6,968 nucleotides of DNA, taken from an uncultured Muribaculaceae bacterium (lineage in GTDB: Bacteria > Bacteroidota > Bacteroidia > Bacteroidales > Muribaculaceae). Positions 1 to 6,798 of this stretch are shown piece after piece. The DNA is taken from positions 1-6,968 of the forward strand of contig CAJTTA010000060.1 of NCBI GenBank assembly GCA_910579305.1, read 5' to 3'. Every line of letters starts with the position of its first letter. Positions within the stretch are counted from its first letter, which is position 1. Position numbers and translations under genes: made by a program. The notes under the pieces were generated by a model that did not search any database, had not been told where the DNA came from, and saw nothing but the letters and a program-made list of their open reading frames with translations.

Positions 1-62
1 TTTCAAGCTGTCGGTTCAACTTTTTTATAGCATTTCTTATCCCGAACTCGCGTATTTACATA
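1..62. other. left-edge stretch without a supportable gene
   Basis: These 62 bases lie beyond the hairpin that follows the peptidase gene. They hold a run of six T at 21-26 on the plus strand. That run could be the tail of a terminator belonging to a convergent plus-strand gene cut off by the edge, or AT-rich upstream DNA of the next minus-strand gene. I see no start codon with a plausible reading frame and no TAnnTTTG box. The second plus-strand frame is open from base 2 to 448, but it runs through the hairpin and antisense to the peptidase, so I do not take it as a gene. Confidence 0.4.
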
Positions 63-102
63 ACCGCGCCTTCGCAGGCTGTATTTCCTGCGAAGGCGCG
101 GT
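63..102 (-). terminator. perfect 16-bp GC-rich hairpin downstream of the S41 peptidase
   Basis: Bases 63-78 (ACCGCGCCTTCGCAGG) are the exact reverse complement of 87-102, with an 8-base loop at 79-86. The hairpin begins 22 bases after the peptidase stop codon, which is the right place for a transcription end or a 3' stabilising structure. In the minus-strand direction it is followed by TATGTAAATA, which is AT-rich but not a clean U-tract, and there is no U-tract on the plus side either. A factor-assisted or bidirectional terminator, or an RNA-protecting 3' stem, are alternatives to a classical intrinsic terminator. Confidence 0.65.
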
Positions 103-124
103 CGCATTCATATATCACTTGGCT

Positions 125-1405
125 CTACTTACGAAGCTCTTTCAATGCAGCCTCTATCACGTTATCTTTCCCGAAGAAAAAGCTTTCCGTCTCCTCCTCG
201 ATTACATCCGGCTGAATGCCTGCACCAATAAACTCTGTTCCGTCGGCCAATTTCTCATGACGGGTGCATATCACGCCATAATATCCCCACCCGAGATCAA
301 TCATTATAGGATTGCCGGTGCTTCCACCTGTGGGCACTCCTACAATCTTTCCTCTCTCTGCATTTCTGAACAATACGGCAAAATTCTCCGCTGCGGAAAA
401 TGTACCGCTATTCACGAGCAGAATAATAGGCTTGTCGTATTCAGGTAAATCAGGATATTGCTTATGGAATGGAATCAAAGACTGAGACTCCACCGTATCG
501 GTATGCCACTTCTGTCCCCAGGAGGCGAATGATGCCTTATACTCGGGCTGAGTCCAGGCTCCCTGCGGGATAGAGTCATGGGCTATAAACTGCATTATAA
601 AGTCTGCTATCTGGCTGTTGCCACCATTATTATCTCTTATGTCAATAATAAGAGCTTCCGTCGGCAGGATTTGCTTTTCAAATAGGTCGGTGAATGCTTG
701 CGCATCAAAGCAGGAAGCCCTGAAGCTCGGTATCTTCAAGAGCCCAATATTACCCTGCAACACATCAAATTTCATACTCATATCCGGATTGATGATGCTC
801 CATGGAGAATCGCGATGATCGGTAAGAGTGAACTTTTTGCCCTTACGATTCTTGAATGTAATGGTGAGAGGCAGTCCTCTTTCGCCTTTAGTGAGATTGA
901 TGCTGCTGAAGGGGTAGAATGCCGACCATTGCGGAGTAGATGAGGGAATATACGGCGCCACATTCTTCTCTCCATATTCTATGACTGGCATTCCGTCAAT
1001 TTGCAATATTTCCGTACCTCTCGCCACTCCCTTGCCTCTATATTCATCGGAGAATACCTCGGAAACAAACACTCTGTCGCCTATGCGCTTCGTTAGAAAT
1101 GGAGCCACGGAGACATCTGCATTCCAGCTCACACTCGTATGCCCGTCCTTTAGCCTATGGGCCAACAGAAGCAGACGCCTGCCAAAATCCTCATCATTCG
1201 GAGTCTCTGCAAGTGACTGCAACTCTGCCCGACATATGCTGTCGTAATCCTGAGAGAATTGGCCGTAACCGGCATAATTATACTTCACCTCCGAGGCAAA
1301 TCTTGTAGCGATCGATGCCTTTTGGGCTGGAGTGAGATTGTTGGTGGATAATACTGATAGTGCCATTAATACAGCCGGAATCAGTGTAACTGAACGTAAC
1401 ATCAT
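125..1405 (-). CDS. exported S41-family serine peptidase (tail-specific protease/tricorn-core type)
   Basis: The protein has 426 residues. The N-terminus is hydrophobic (residues 4-20) and looks like a Sec signal, though no clean AxA cleavage site is seen. Residues 25-95 form a helical N-domain ending in DGHT (87-90). Residues 105-195 look PDZ-like, with GVARGTEILQIDG at about 126-138. The protease core follows, with DIRDNNGG (255-262), then SGTFSAAE (333-340) holding the probable nucleophile Ser337, then PTGGSTGNP (358-366) and GTEFIGAGIQPD (389-400). The general-base Lys of CtpA-type enzymes is not evident after Ser337. His89 and Glu391 instead suggest a tricorn-like Ser/His/Glu arrangement, which is inference from motif position. 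Location is probably periplasmic or cell-surface; the substrate is unknown. There are two consecutive ATG codons, and I chose the first. A good promoter lies 64 bases upstream, so the gene is probably transcribed on its own, and a strong hairpin follows its stop. Confidence 0.9.
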   Translation of the reverse strand: MMLRSVTLIPAVLMALSVLSTNNLTPAQKASIATRFASEVKYNYAGYGQFSQDYDSICRAELQSLAETPNDEDFGRRLLLLAHRLKDGHTSVSWNADVSVAPFLTKRIGDRVFVSEVFSDEYRGKGVARGTEILQIDGMPVIEYGEKNVAPYIPSSTPQWSAFYPFSSINLTKGERGLPLTITFKNRKGKKFTLTDHRDSPWSIINPDMSMKFDVLQGNIGLLKIPSFRASCFDAQAFTDLFEKQILPTEALIIDIRDNNGGNSQIADFIMQFIAHDSIPQGAWTQPEYKASFASWGQKWHTDTVESQSLIPFHKQYPDLPEYDKPIILLVNSGTFSAAENFAVLFRNAERGKIVGVPTGGSTGNPIMIDLGWGYYGVICTRHEKLADGTEFIGAGIQPDVIEEETESFFFGKDNVIEAALKELRK

Positions 1406-1429
1406 ATTATAAGAGATTTAGGTGTTATA

Positions 1430-1468
1430 CATCATATTCCTCATCACTTTGACTTGAAAAATATGATG
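1430..1468. repeat. 9-bp inverted repeat CATCATATT / AATATGATG at the peptidase promoter
   Basis: CATCATATT at 1430-1438 is the exact reverse complement of AATATGATG at 1460-1468, with a 21-base spacer. The upstream arm abuts the -7 box and would cover the expected transcription start. A further direct copy (ACATCATATT) is at 1399-1408 over the start codon, and TAACATCATA occurs at 1563-1572 and at 1397-1406. This could be an operator or leader structure, but the motif is AT-rich and CATCATA also occurs inside genes, so chance is a real possibility. Confidence 0.35.
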
Positions 1469-1499
1469 CAAAATTAACGCCTATTCCACTCTCGGCCAA
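1469..1499 (-). promoter_or_regulatory. Bacteroidales-type promoter for the S41 peptidase gene
   Basis: On the minus strand, TAATTTTG at 1476-1469 matches the Bacteroidetes -7 consensus TAnnTTTG. A TTG at 1499-1497, within GTTG (consensus TTTG), lies exactly 20 bases upstream, the usual spacing for the -33 box of the primary sigma factor. The expected transcription start is near 1463, giving a leader of about 60 bases before the ATG at 1405. The motif match is seen directly; promoter activity is inferred. Confidence 0.65.
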
Positions 1500-1588
1500 C
1501 TACCGAAGCTTACATTAAGACTCGTAACTATCTTATAATAAGTGCCCTTTATTTTTTTATTCTAACATCATACTACACGTATCCACGG

Positions 1589-3250
1589 TCAGGTAAAATA
1601 AGACAGATATTCTTCTCTTCCTCCTGCCACGCTCTTTGAGATAATGCTCTTCAGGCGAGATTTATAAACATAGATGTTTCGCAAGTCTGAGCCGGTGAAA
1701 ATACTTATGGATGGCAATGAGAAACTGCAGAAAAGGTATAAGGCAAGTTTGTATTGGGCCTTGCTGAGTCGCGGAAAGTCTTCGCGAAAGCGTGCCATGA
1801 GATTATCCTTATAGCCATTTACAACATTCTCCAAGTCCTGTGTCGCAGCTTCAGAACAGAAGGACGCTATTGACTCCTTTACCTTGGCATAAATGTTTTT
1901 CTGTTCTCTACCAGTGTCCTTACATTCGAAATATGAAGAAGCAAGGCCGTCAATCATGTCAAATCTCGTATTGAACAAAGCTGCAATCCGTGATGCCATG
2001 GCCTCCTGCCGGCGACTGTTGTCAAACATGTTGCTCTGCAGTGTCTGTATGCGTAATATATCATTCTCATGTGCCGCTCTTAACCACTGATTGCGCTTGC
2101 GTAAATAGAGATATATCGCGATTGCAATTACAGATATGAGTATCGCGATGAGTACTGATACCTGCGTTCTTGTGCGGGCTTCTGAAAGTGCAATCCATGC
2201 CTGTCTCGTTGCCGAATCATATTTCTTATTGAGCGCCAGGCTGCTTTGCTCAAGCTTACGGTCTTCAAAAATATCATTACTCGCGAGCGTGCGCATGCTG
2301 TCAATGGCGGCCAGTTCATCCGTGCGGCCCATCTTTTCAAGAATACCATATTTTACATTGAGGCACAGATATTTGTCCGTATGGCTTTGCGCGAGGCTGT
2401 CGGCACTCTGTATAAGCGTATAGGCACTGTCAAGATCATTTATCCTCCAATAGGCTCGCGCCCAGTGAGCAAGAGTATTTGGCGATATAGCCTTGCCATC
2501 ATATATGGAGTGCCACAGCTCTATAGCCTCCCTGCTCTGCCCTGTCTCATCATATGCTCTTGCAAGCTGATCAAGAAAGAAGACCTTATAGCCATCGGAG
2601 GCAGCAGCCATTACCTCGGATTTCATTGACAACAAAGAGTCGCGCATAGCCACGTAATCGCCCTTTGCTGCAAGTGCCCCCGCTATGTTCATGCGTGCCT
2701 CTCTCAATTGTTTGGGACATCCAAGCCTGCTTAGAATCTCTACAGCCTTTCCTGCATAATATTCGCTCACAGTGCCATTATAACCCTGTCTGTACACATC
2801 GGCCAGATACTGATAGATCATGGCCAGATCAAATTCCGAATTCACCTGAAGTGCAAGAAATTCTGCATCCTTAAGGCTCTCGATGCGGGCAATGACATCA
2901 CCCTGTCTTCCGGCCATTGCCGCCTTTACTATAAGCCATTTCACTGCATCTTCATTGACAGAGGCATTAAACAGATCAGCACATCGCTTCATGTCGCCTG
3001 CATCAAGTTCCACAGGAGATGCATGAATAATGCAGATATAGGCATGCAGCAGTGTGCGACATGCCTTCTGCCTTTCCGATAATCCAATGGTATCCATGTC
3101 AGCCAATATCTTGACCGCGGCTTCGGGATGACAGGGCGCAAGAGATTTAACCTTATCCAATTGCTCTTCCGCATGTTTCTGTGCCATACATCCACACATG
3201 AATAGCATGGCAGACAACAAAATATATTGCAACCTCCTTACATATATCAT
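1589..3250 (-). CDS. membrane-anchored TPR protein with putative cytoplasmic regulatory tail
   Basis: The protein has 553 residues. The N-terminus is a signal or anchor (residues 4-20) ending in MCGC (18-21), an imperfect lipobox with Cys21 as the possible lipidated residue. Residues about 25-345 are alpha-helical with degenerate tetratricopeptide repeats, for example LADVYRQGYNGTVSEYYAGKA near 148 and LARAYDETGQSREAIELW near 229. A single transmembrane helix lies at about 363-383, followed by the basic LRKR. A helical linker (385-450) leads to a C-terminal domain (about 470-553) with FPRLSKAQYKLALYLF and FTGSDLRNIYVYKSRLK. That pattern is familiar from Bacteroidales TPR regulators and resembles a helix-turn-helix. 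The implied layout is periplasmic TPR sensor, membrane, cytoplasmic effector. DNA binding is inferred, not shown. The gene lies 93 bases after the DUF4249 gene, has its own -7-like box, and may regulate or respond to that operon. Confidence 0.8.
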   Translation of the reverse strand: MIYVRRLQYILLSAMLFMCGCMAQKHAEEQLDKVKSLAPCHPEAAVKILADMDTIGLSERQKACRTLLHAYICIIHASPVELDAGDMKRCADLFNASVNEDAVKWLIVKAAMAGRQGDVIARIESLKDAEFLALQVNSEFDLAMIYQYLADVYRQGYNGTVSEYYAGKAVEILSRLGCPKQLREARMNIAGALAAKGDYVAMRDSLLSMKSEVMAAASDGYKVFFLDQLARAYDETGQSREAIELWHSIYDGKAISPNTLAHWARAYWRINDLDSAYTLIQSADSLAQSHTDKYLCLNVKYGILEKMGRTDELAAIDSMRTLASNDIFEDRKLEQSSLALNKKYDSATRQAWIALSEARTRTQVSVLIAILISVIAIAIYLYLRKRNQWLRAAHENDILRIQTLQSNMFDNSRRQEAMASRIAALFNTRFDMIDGLASSYFECKDTGREQKNIYAKVKESIASFCSEAATQDLENVVNGYKDNLMARFREDFPRLSKAQYKLALYLFCSFSLPSISIFTGSDLRNIYVYKSRLKSIISKSVAGGREEYLSYFT

Positions 3251-3285
3251 AACTTCTACGCGATAATCAATCTGATTGTTTGCTG

Positions 3286-3293
3286 CAAAGTTA
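3286..3293 (-). promoter_or_regulatory. -7-like box upstream of the TPR gene
   Basis: TAACTTTG on the minus strand (3293-3286) fits the Bacteroidetes -7 consensus TAnnTTTG and lies about 36 bases before the ATG at 3250. No TTTG or TTG is found 19-21 bases further upstream, so the -33 box is missing or poor. The TPR gene could have its own weak or activator-dependent promoter, or be read partly from the upstream operon, since I see no terminator hairpin in the 93-base gap. Confidence 0.45.
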
Positions 3294-3343
3294 AGAAAAA
3301 CAACTGATATATATGTATTATTCGTAGACAGTCATGCTTTCTT

Positions 3344-4366
3344 CTATATCTTCCGTCTCAACGACATGGCCATGGCCCGGCAACTATTCTTTTCGGAAAG
3401 ATTTTCCATCAGAAAATCACGCAGACTCAGCTTATAAGTGGTATATGACTGCGCTGCAACTACTCCGGCACCGGTGGAGACATTGCTGTAGCCCCATATG
3501 GGGTCTCCTAATCCGATATTGCCGAGCTCTTCCAGTGAGCCATAATCACGATGCCACATATAAATGGCCAGATTGTAATAGCTCTTTGAAACAGAATATA
3601 ATGTAAATTCCACTTCACAATCCAGCAGCTCATCACTCCATACAGGAGAGGCAACCGAGTACTGACAATCAGAATATTGCAAGTGCAGTGTATAGTTATC
3701 GCCATTGAATTGACGGTCTGTGAAGAATGTGAAACCATATGCATCTCCGCCCATCATAGAATCAAACACACCTATATGTTCGGCAAATATAGGCTCACTC
3801 TCATATCTGAACGTGCCTGTATGGAATGACAGCCCGGACATATCATCATCACCGTAATGAGGATGAGAGGATATATAGGCAAACCTATAATAATTCTCCT
3901 CTGACGCAGAATCATCTATGGTCAGCGATGCCTCAAGATTGAACTGTATCGTAGCGCACATGTCATAGCCTATGCTGTCATCACGCCTTACATCTGTCAG
4001 ATACGGCCTCCAATTGAATGAGCCGCCTTTAACACTATACGGCACCACAACCTCTGCCTGGGCACTGCCATAAGTATTACTTTCAGCAATGAGGCGAATT
4101 CTGTCACCTTCCCGCGGTATATAATCCGCATCTTTTGCCTCATCGTTGACATATATTGTTATGCGAGCGTCATTCACCGTGAAATCCTGATTTTCATCGG
4201 TATATAAAACTGTTCTGGTCACGGCAACCTCTATGGGCCTGCCGGCAGTGATTAAAGAATTCATGCAAAGCACCGGCTTTACATCGATATCGGGAGTGAA
4301 ATCCTCGTAGCAACCGGTAAGGACTACGGCAAGCAGGGCTATACAAATATTTCTCAGAATTGCCAT
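3344..4366 (-). CDS. DUF4249-family lipoprotein, partner of the TonB-dependent receptor
   Basis: The protein has 340 residues, close to what is usual for the family. The N-terminus is a lipoprotein signal: hydrophobic residues 7-16, then the lipobox LTGC (16-19) with Cys19 lipidated. The following YEDF contains acidic residues, as is common in surface-exported Bacteroidetes lipoproteins. The mature part is beta-rich. The early segment DVKPVLCMNSLITAGRPIEV (28-47) and the late segment GYSNVSTGAGVVAAQSYTTY (292-311) are typical of DUF4249. The family has no established biochemical function; its genes regularly sit beside TonB-dependent receptor genes, as here. The start overlaps the receptor stop by 13 bases, indicating translational coupling, and no Shine-Dalgarno is visible. 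The likely role is an outer-membrane accessory that helps capture or deliver the receptor's ligand, by analogy with SusD, to which it shows no sequence resemblance. Confidence 0.85.
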   Translation of the reverse strand: MAILRNICIALLAVVLTGCYEDFTPDIDVKPVLCMNSLITAGRPIEVAVTRTVLYTDENQDFTVNDARITIYVNDEAKDADYIPREGDRIRLIAESNTYGSAQAEVVVPYSVKGGSFNWRPYLTDVRRDDSIGYDMCATIQFNLEASLTIDDSASEENYYRFAYISSHPHYGDDDMSGLSFHTGTFRYESEPIFAEHIGVFDSMMGGDAYGFTFFTDRQFNGDNYTLHLQYSDCQYSVASPVWSDELLDCEVEFTLYSVSKSYYNLAIYMWHRDYGSLEELGNIGLGDPIWGYSNVSTGAGVVAAQSYTTYKLSLRDFLMENLSEKNSCRAMAMSLRRKI

Positions 4367-6798
4367 GTATAGGATATTGAGGGGATTACAGGTAATAATT
4401 TTACTTTCTGGAAGACAGGACGTGATACGTAGGATAGTCCATCGGGCCTCACTTCCACTTCAGTTCTGTAGCTACGCCTCACCGCTATCGTATTCATATG
4501 GCAATAGGCATTGTATAGCCCGAATGTCCAGTATCCGCGCTTGTTTCTAACCGTGCAGGCAAGATCCAGGCGGTGATAGAAAGGAAGCTGATAATTGTTT
4601 ATGCCTGCTATAAGGGGCACTTCATCGCCGTCATACTGATATTGACTGCCAAATCCTGGAGCAGTCCACACCTGAGGCAATAGTGTGAAGCGATTGCCTG
4701 AATGGCCTGTCCAGGCGGCGTTGAGCTGCACTTTGTCATTGATATCCCAATGGAGTGTAACATTTATGGTATGGCGGTTATCAAAGCGAGCAGGATAGGT
4801 GCGTCCGCCATTTTTCTCTGCAAAAGTGCGGTCGGCCCATGCGAGCGAATACCCCACATGACCAGTGAGTTTTCCCATGGATTTCTCCACTGAAATATCT
4901 ATACCCTTGGCAATGCCGCGCCCTGATGTAAGCCGGGCGTTCCACATCTCAAGTGGCGGCCTGAGATAATATTCATCGGCATACTCTATGAGATGATTCA
5001 TGGATTTATAGTATCCCTCGGCTGATGCGCGCAATTGTCCGTCGGCCGACTGCCAATAAAGGCCAAGTGACACTTTATCGGCCGTCTGAGGCTTGAAGTG
5101 ACCTGATATAGGTATCCACTGGTCGGTGGGCAATGCAAGATAGCTCTGCGCAAGTTGATGCACATATTGCACCGTGTGGCAATATGCAGCTTTCAAGGCC
5201 CACCCTTCGGCCGGACGCCAGGCAGCCGACAAACGTGGAGAAATGCCGTGATACGTCTTCCCGTCTATATGGAACAAAGAACCATGCACCCCTGCGTCAA
5301 TACGCCATTTTTCAGAAATTCTCCAATCGTGCTCCATATATGCGTTAAGTTCGTCCGCACCATAGGCCCACGTGGAATCTCGTGAGGTAATATGCGTATC
5401 ATTGAATGTATAAGCCCTCGATGTGCGTTGTGGCAAGAATGAATGACGCACATAATTAGCGCCAAAGCGCATTCTGTAATTTCCCTTCGGCGACCAATCG
5501 AAGTCTCCACGAAAAATCCAGTCATTCACGTTATTCACAGTCTTCATAATGTTGTGCGTCTCAGTAACCGTCTCAGAATAATGATACTGATCAAGCTCAT
5601 CGTTTCTCAAGCTTGAGAAGCAACGGGTATAAGCAGCTGTGAATTCTGCCGTAAGATCAGGGGCTATTCTGTAATTAAGTCCCAACTGCGCTAAGATATT
5701 GCCCCACATGAGGTCAAACTTATATTTGCTATACCAGTCAGAGCCGGAATCGACCTTATCTTCAGAACCGGTCTTGAGCACATCATTTCCAAAATATACA
5801 TTCACAAACGCATTGAGATCTTTTGTAAAGCGGTGGGACACCTTGGCATTAAGATCCATAAAGCTATATCTGAACTTTATCTTTTCCTCATCCGTGGACG
5901 CATTCACAAGAGCCAGCAGCGGAATAGAGAGCACCTCATACCATGAACGCCTCAAGCCTATGAGATACGATGTATTCTCCCCTATCGGGCCTGAAATATT
6001 AAAAGCTCCCGATGTGAGGCCGAGCCGTGCGGAGCCATGATGTCCTTCCGGCTGTCCGTTCTTCAGCCTCACATCCATGAATGATGAGAGACGACCGTCA
6101 TACTTTGCCGGAACTGACGATTTGAAAAAATCAATATACCTTATCACGTCAGTATTAAAGGCAGAGAACAATCCTCCGAAATGATTCACCTGATACAACG
6201 GCACGTTATCGAGCATATACATGTTTTCATCGGCATTGCCTCCATGTACATACATGCCGGCCATACCTTCCGTACCCTCGATAACTCCAGGCTGCATCTG
6301 CACTGCCTTTATCACATCACTCTCGCCAAACAATGAGGGAATGTTTTTCACCTCCTCCGCCGTGATTTTCTTCGCTCCTATTTCTCCCGTCTCCACTGTC
6401 GAAGCCTCAAGCCTCGACACAACAATCACTTCGTTGAGCTCAGTCACTGTGTCTTCCGCCTCATATACTGGCGCCTTCCGCCTGCGGGATGCTGGACGCT
6501 CCGGAAGCGGCAGAGTCTTGCACTTGAGTATCACATTCCGGCCTTTTATCTTAAAGTCAATACCCGTGCCACGCAGCATTTCGGCAAGCACTTTCTTCAA
6601 GGGACGGTTATGGGCCTTCACCGATACCTTCACATTTCTGAGCAGGTCGGACGAATAGACAAAATTCTTGCCTGTCTGCGCAATGATGGTGCGGAAGACC
6701 TGGGCTGCAGGCTGATTTACTGCGCTCACAGTCACTTTCTGAGCAGAGGAGATGGCCGAGACGCACAAAAGCATCATGAATAAAATAATCTTCCTCAT
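4354..6798 (-). CDS. TonB-dependent outer-membrane receptor with N-terminal STN signalling domain
   Basis: The protein has 814 residues. The signal peptide MRKIILFMMLLCVSAISSA is probably cleaved before Gln20. An STN domain follows (about 22-92: VTVSAVNQPAAQVFRTII, FVYSSDLL, VKVSVKAHNRPLKKVLAEML, GRNVILK), the periplasmic signalling fold of FecA-type transducers. A basic linker (RRRK, 105-108) leads to a TonB-box-like NEVIVV (122-127). The plug spans about 130-245, with IKAVQMQPGV, MYVHGGNADENMYMLDNVPL and the closing FMDVRLKNG. The 22-strand-type barrel runs from about 255 to 814 and ends in YTWQF, a C-terminal aromatic as expected for BAM-assembled proteins. It imports an unknown ligand using TonB energy. 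The STN domain, and a FecR-like end directly upstream, suggest ligand-dependent signalling. No carboxypeptidase-regulatory-like domain lies between STN and plug, and no SusD follows, so this is not a classical SusC. The start codon overlaps the upstream stop (ATGA). Confidence 0.93.
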   Translation of the reverse strand: MRKIILFMMLLCVSAISSAQKVTVSAVNQPAAQVFRTIIAQTGKNFVYSSDLLRNVKVSVKAHNRPLKKVLAEMLRGTGIDFKIKGRNVILKCKTLPLPERPASRRRKAPVYEAEDTVTELNEVIVVSRLEASTVETGEIGAKKITAEEVKNIPSLFGESDVIKAVQMQPGVIEGTEGMAGMYVHGGNADENMYMLDNVPLYQVNHFGGLFSAFNTDVIRYIDFFKSSVPAKYDGRLSSFMDVRLKNGQPEGHHGSARLGLTSGAFNISGPIGENTSYLIGLRRSWYEVLSIPLLALVNASTDEEKIKFRYSFMDLNAKVSHRFTKDLNAFVNVYFGNDVLKTGSEDKVDSGSDWYSKYKFDLMWGNILAQLGLNYRIAPDLTAEFTAAYTRCFSSLRNDELDQYHYSETVTETHNIMKTVNNVNDWIFRGDFDWSPKGNYRMRFGANYVRHSFLPQRTSRAYTFNDTHITSRDSTWAYGADELNAYMEHDWRISEKWRIDAGVHGSLFHIDGKTYHGISPRLSAAWRPAEGWALKAAYCHTVQYVHQLAQSYLALPTDQWIPISGHFKPQTADKVSLGLYWQSADGQLRASAEGYYKSMNHLIEYADEYYLRPPLEMWNARLTSGRGIAKGIDISVEKSMGKLTGHVGYSLAWADRTFAEKNGGRTYPARFDNRHTINVTLHWDINDKVQLNAAWTGHSGNRFTLLPQVWTAPGFGSQYQYDGDEVPLIAGINNYQLPFYHRLDLACTVRNKRGYWTFGLYNAYCHMNTIAVRRSYRTEVEVRPDGLSYVSRPVFQKVKLLPVIPSISYTWQF

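Larger units (their letters stand above)
1406..1588. other. intergenic region between TPR gene and peptidase gene
   Basis: These 183 bases carry the putative peptidase promoter (1469-1499), a roughly 60-base leader, and several CATCATA repeats. The stretch just after the TPR stop contains only a weak, interrupted inverted repeat near 1537-1552 next to a run of T on the plus strand. This does not make a convincing terminator for the minus-strand TPR gene. Read-through from the TPR gene into the peptidase gene therefore remains possible. Confidence 0.6.

Noticed and set aside
2..448. Plus-strand reading frame open from the left edge to 448
   Set aside because: It runs antisense to the conserved C-terminal part of the S41 peptidase and through the 16-bp hairpin, and its translation shows no recognisable domain.
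1532..1560. Possible terminator after the TPR gene (weak inverted repeat near a T run)
   Set aside because: The stem is only 3-5 base pairs with a bulge, and the T run lies on the wrong side for a minus-strand transcript.
2246..2629. 127-codon plus-strand open frame within the TPR gene
   Set aside because: It is antisense to the TPR domain, with no ribosome binding site or recognisable domain.
3233..3238. AGGAGG on the minus strand, just inside the TPR gene
   Set aside because: It looks like a strong Shine-Dalgarno, but no suitable in-frame start follows that keeps the signal sequence. It encodes Arg-Arg of the signal's basic region and is taken as coincidence.
6221..6658. 145-codon plus-strand open frame
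   Set aside because: It is antisense to the STN and plug coding region of the receptor. Its Ser/Pro/Thr-rich translation looks like a codon shadow.
3344..6798. SusC/SusD polysaccharide utilisation pair
   Set aside because: The second gene is DUF4249-like, not SusD/RagB. No glycoside hydrolase is nearby, and the receptor lacks the usual SusC layout.
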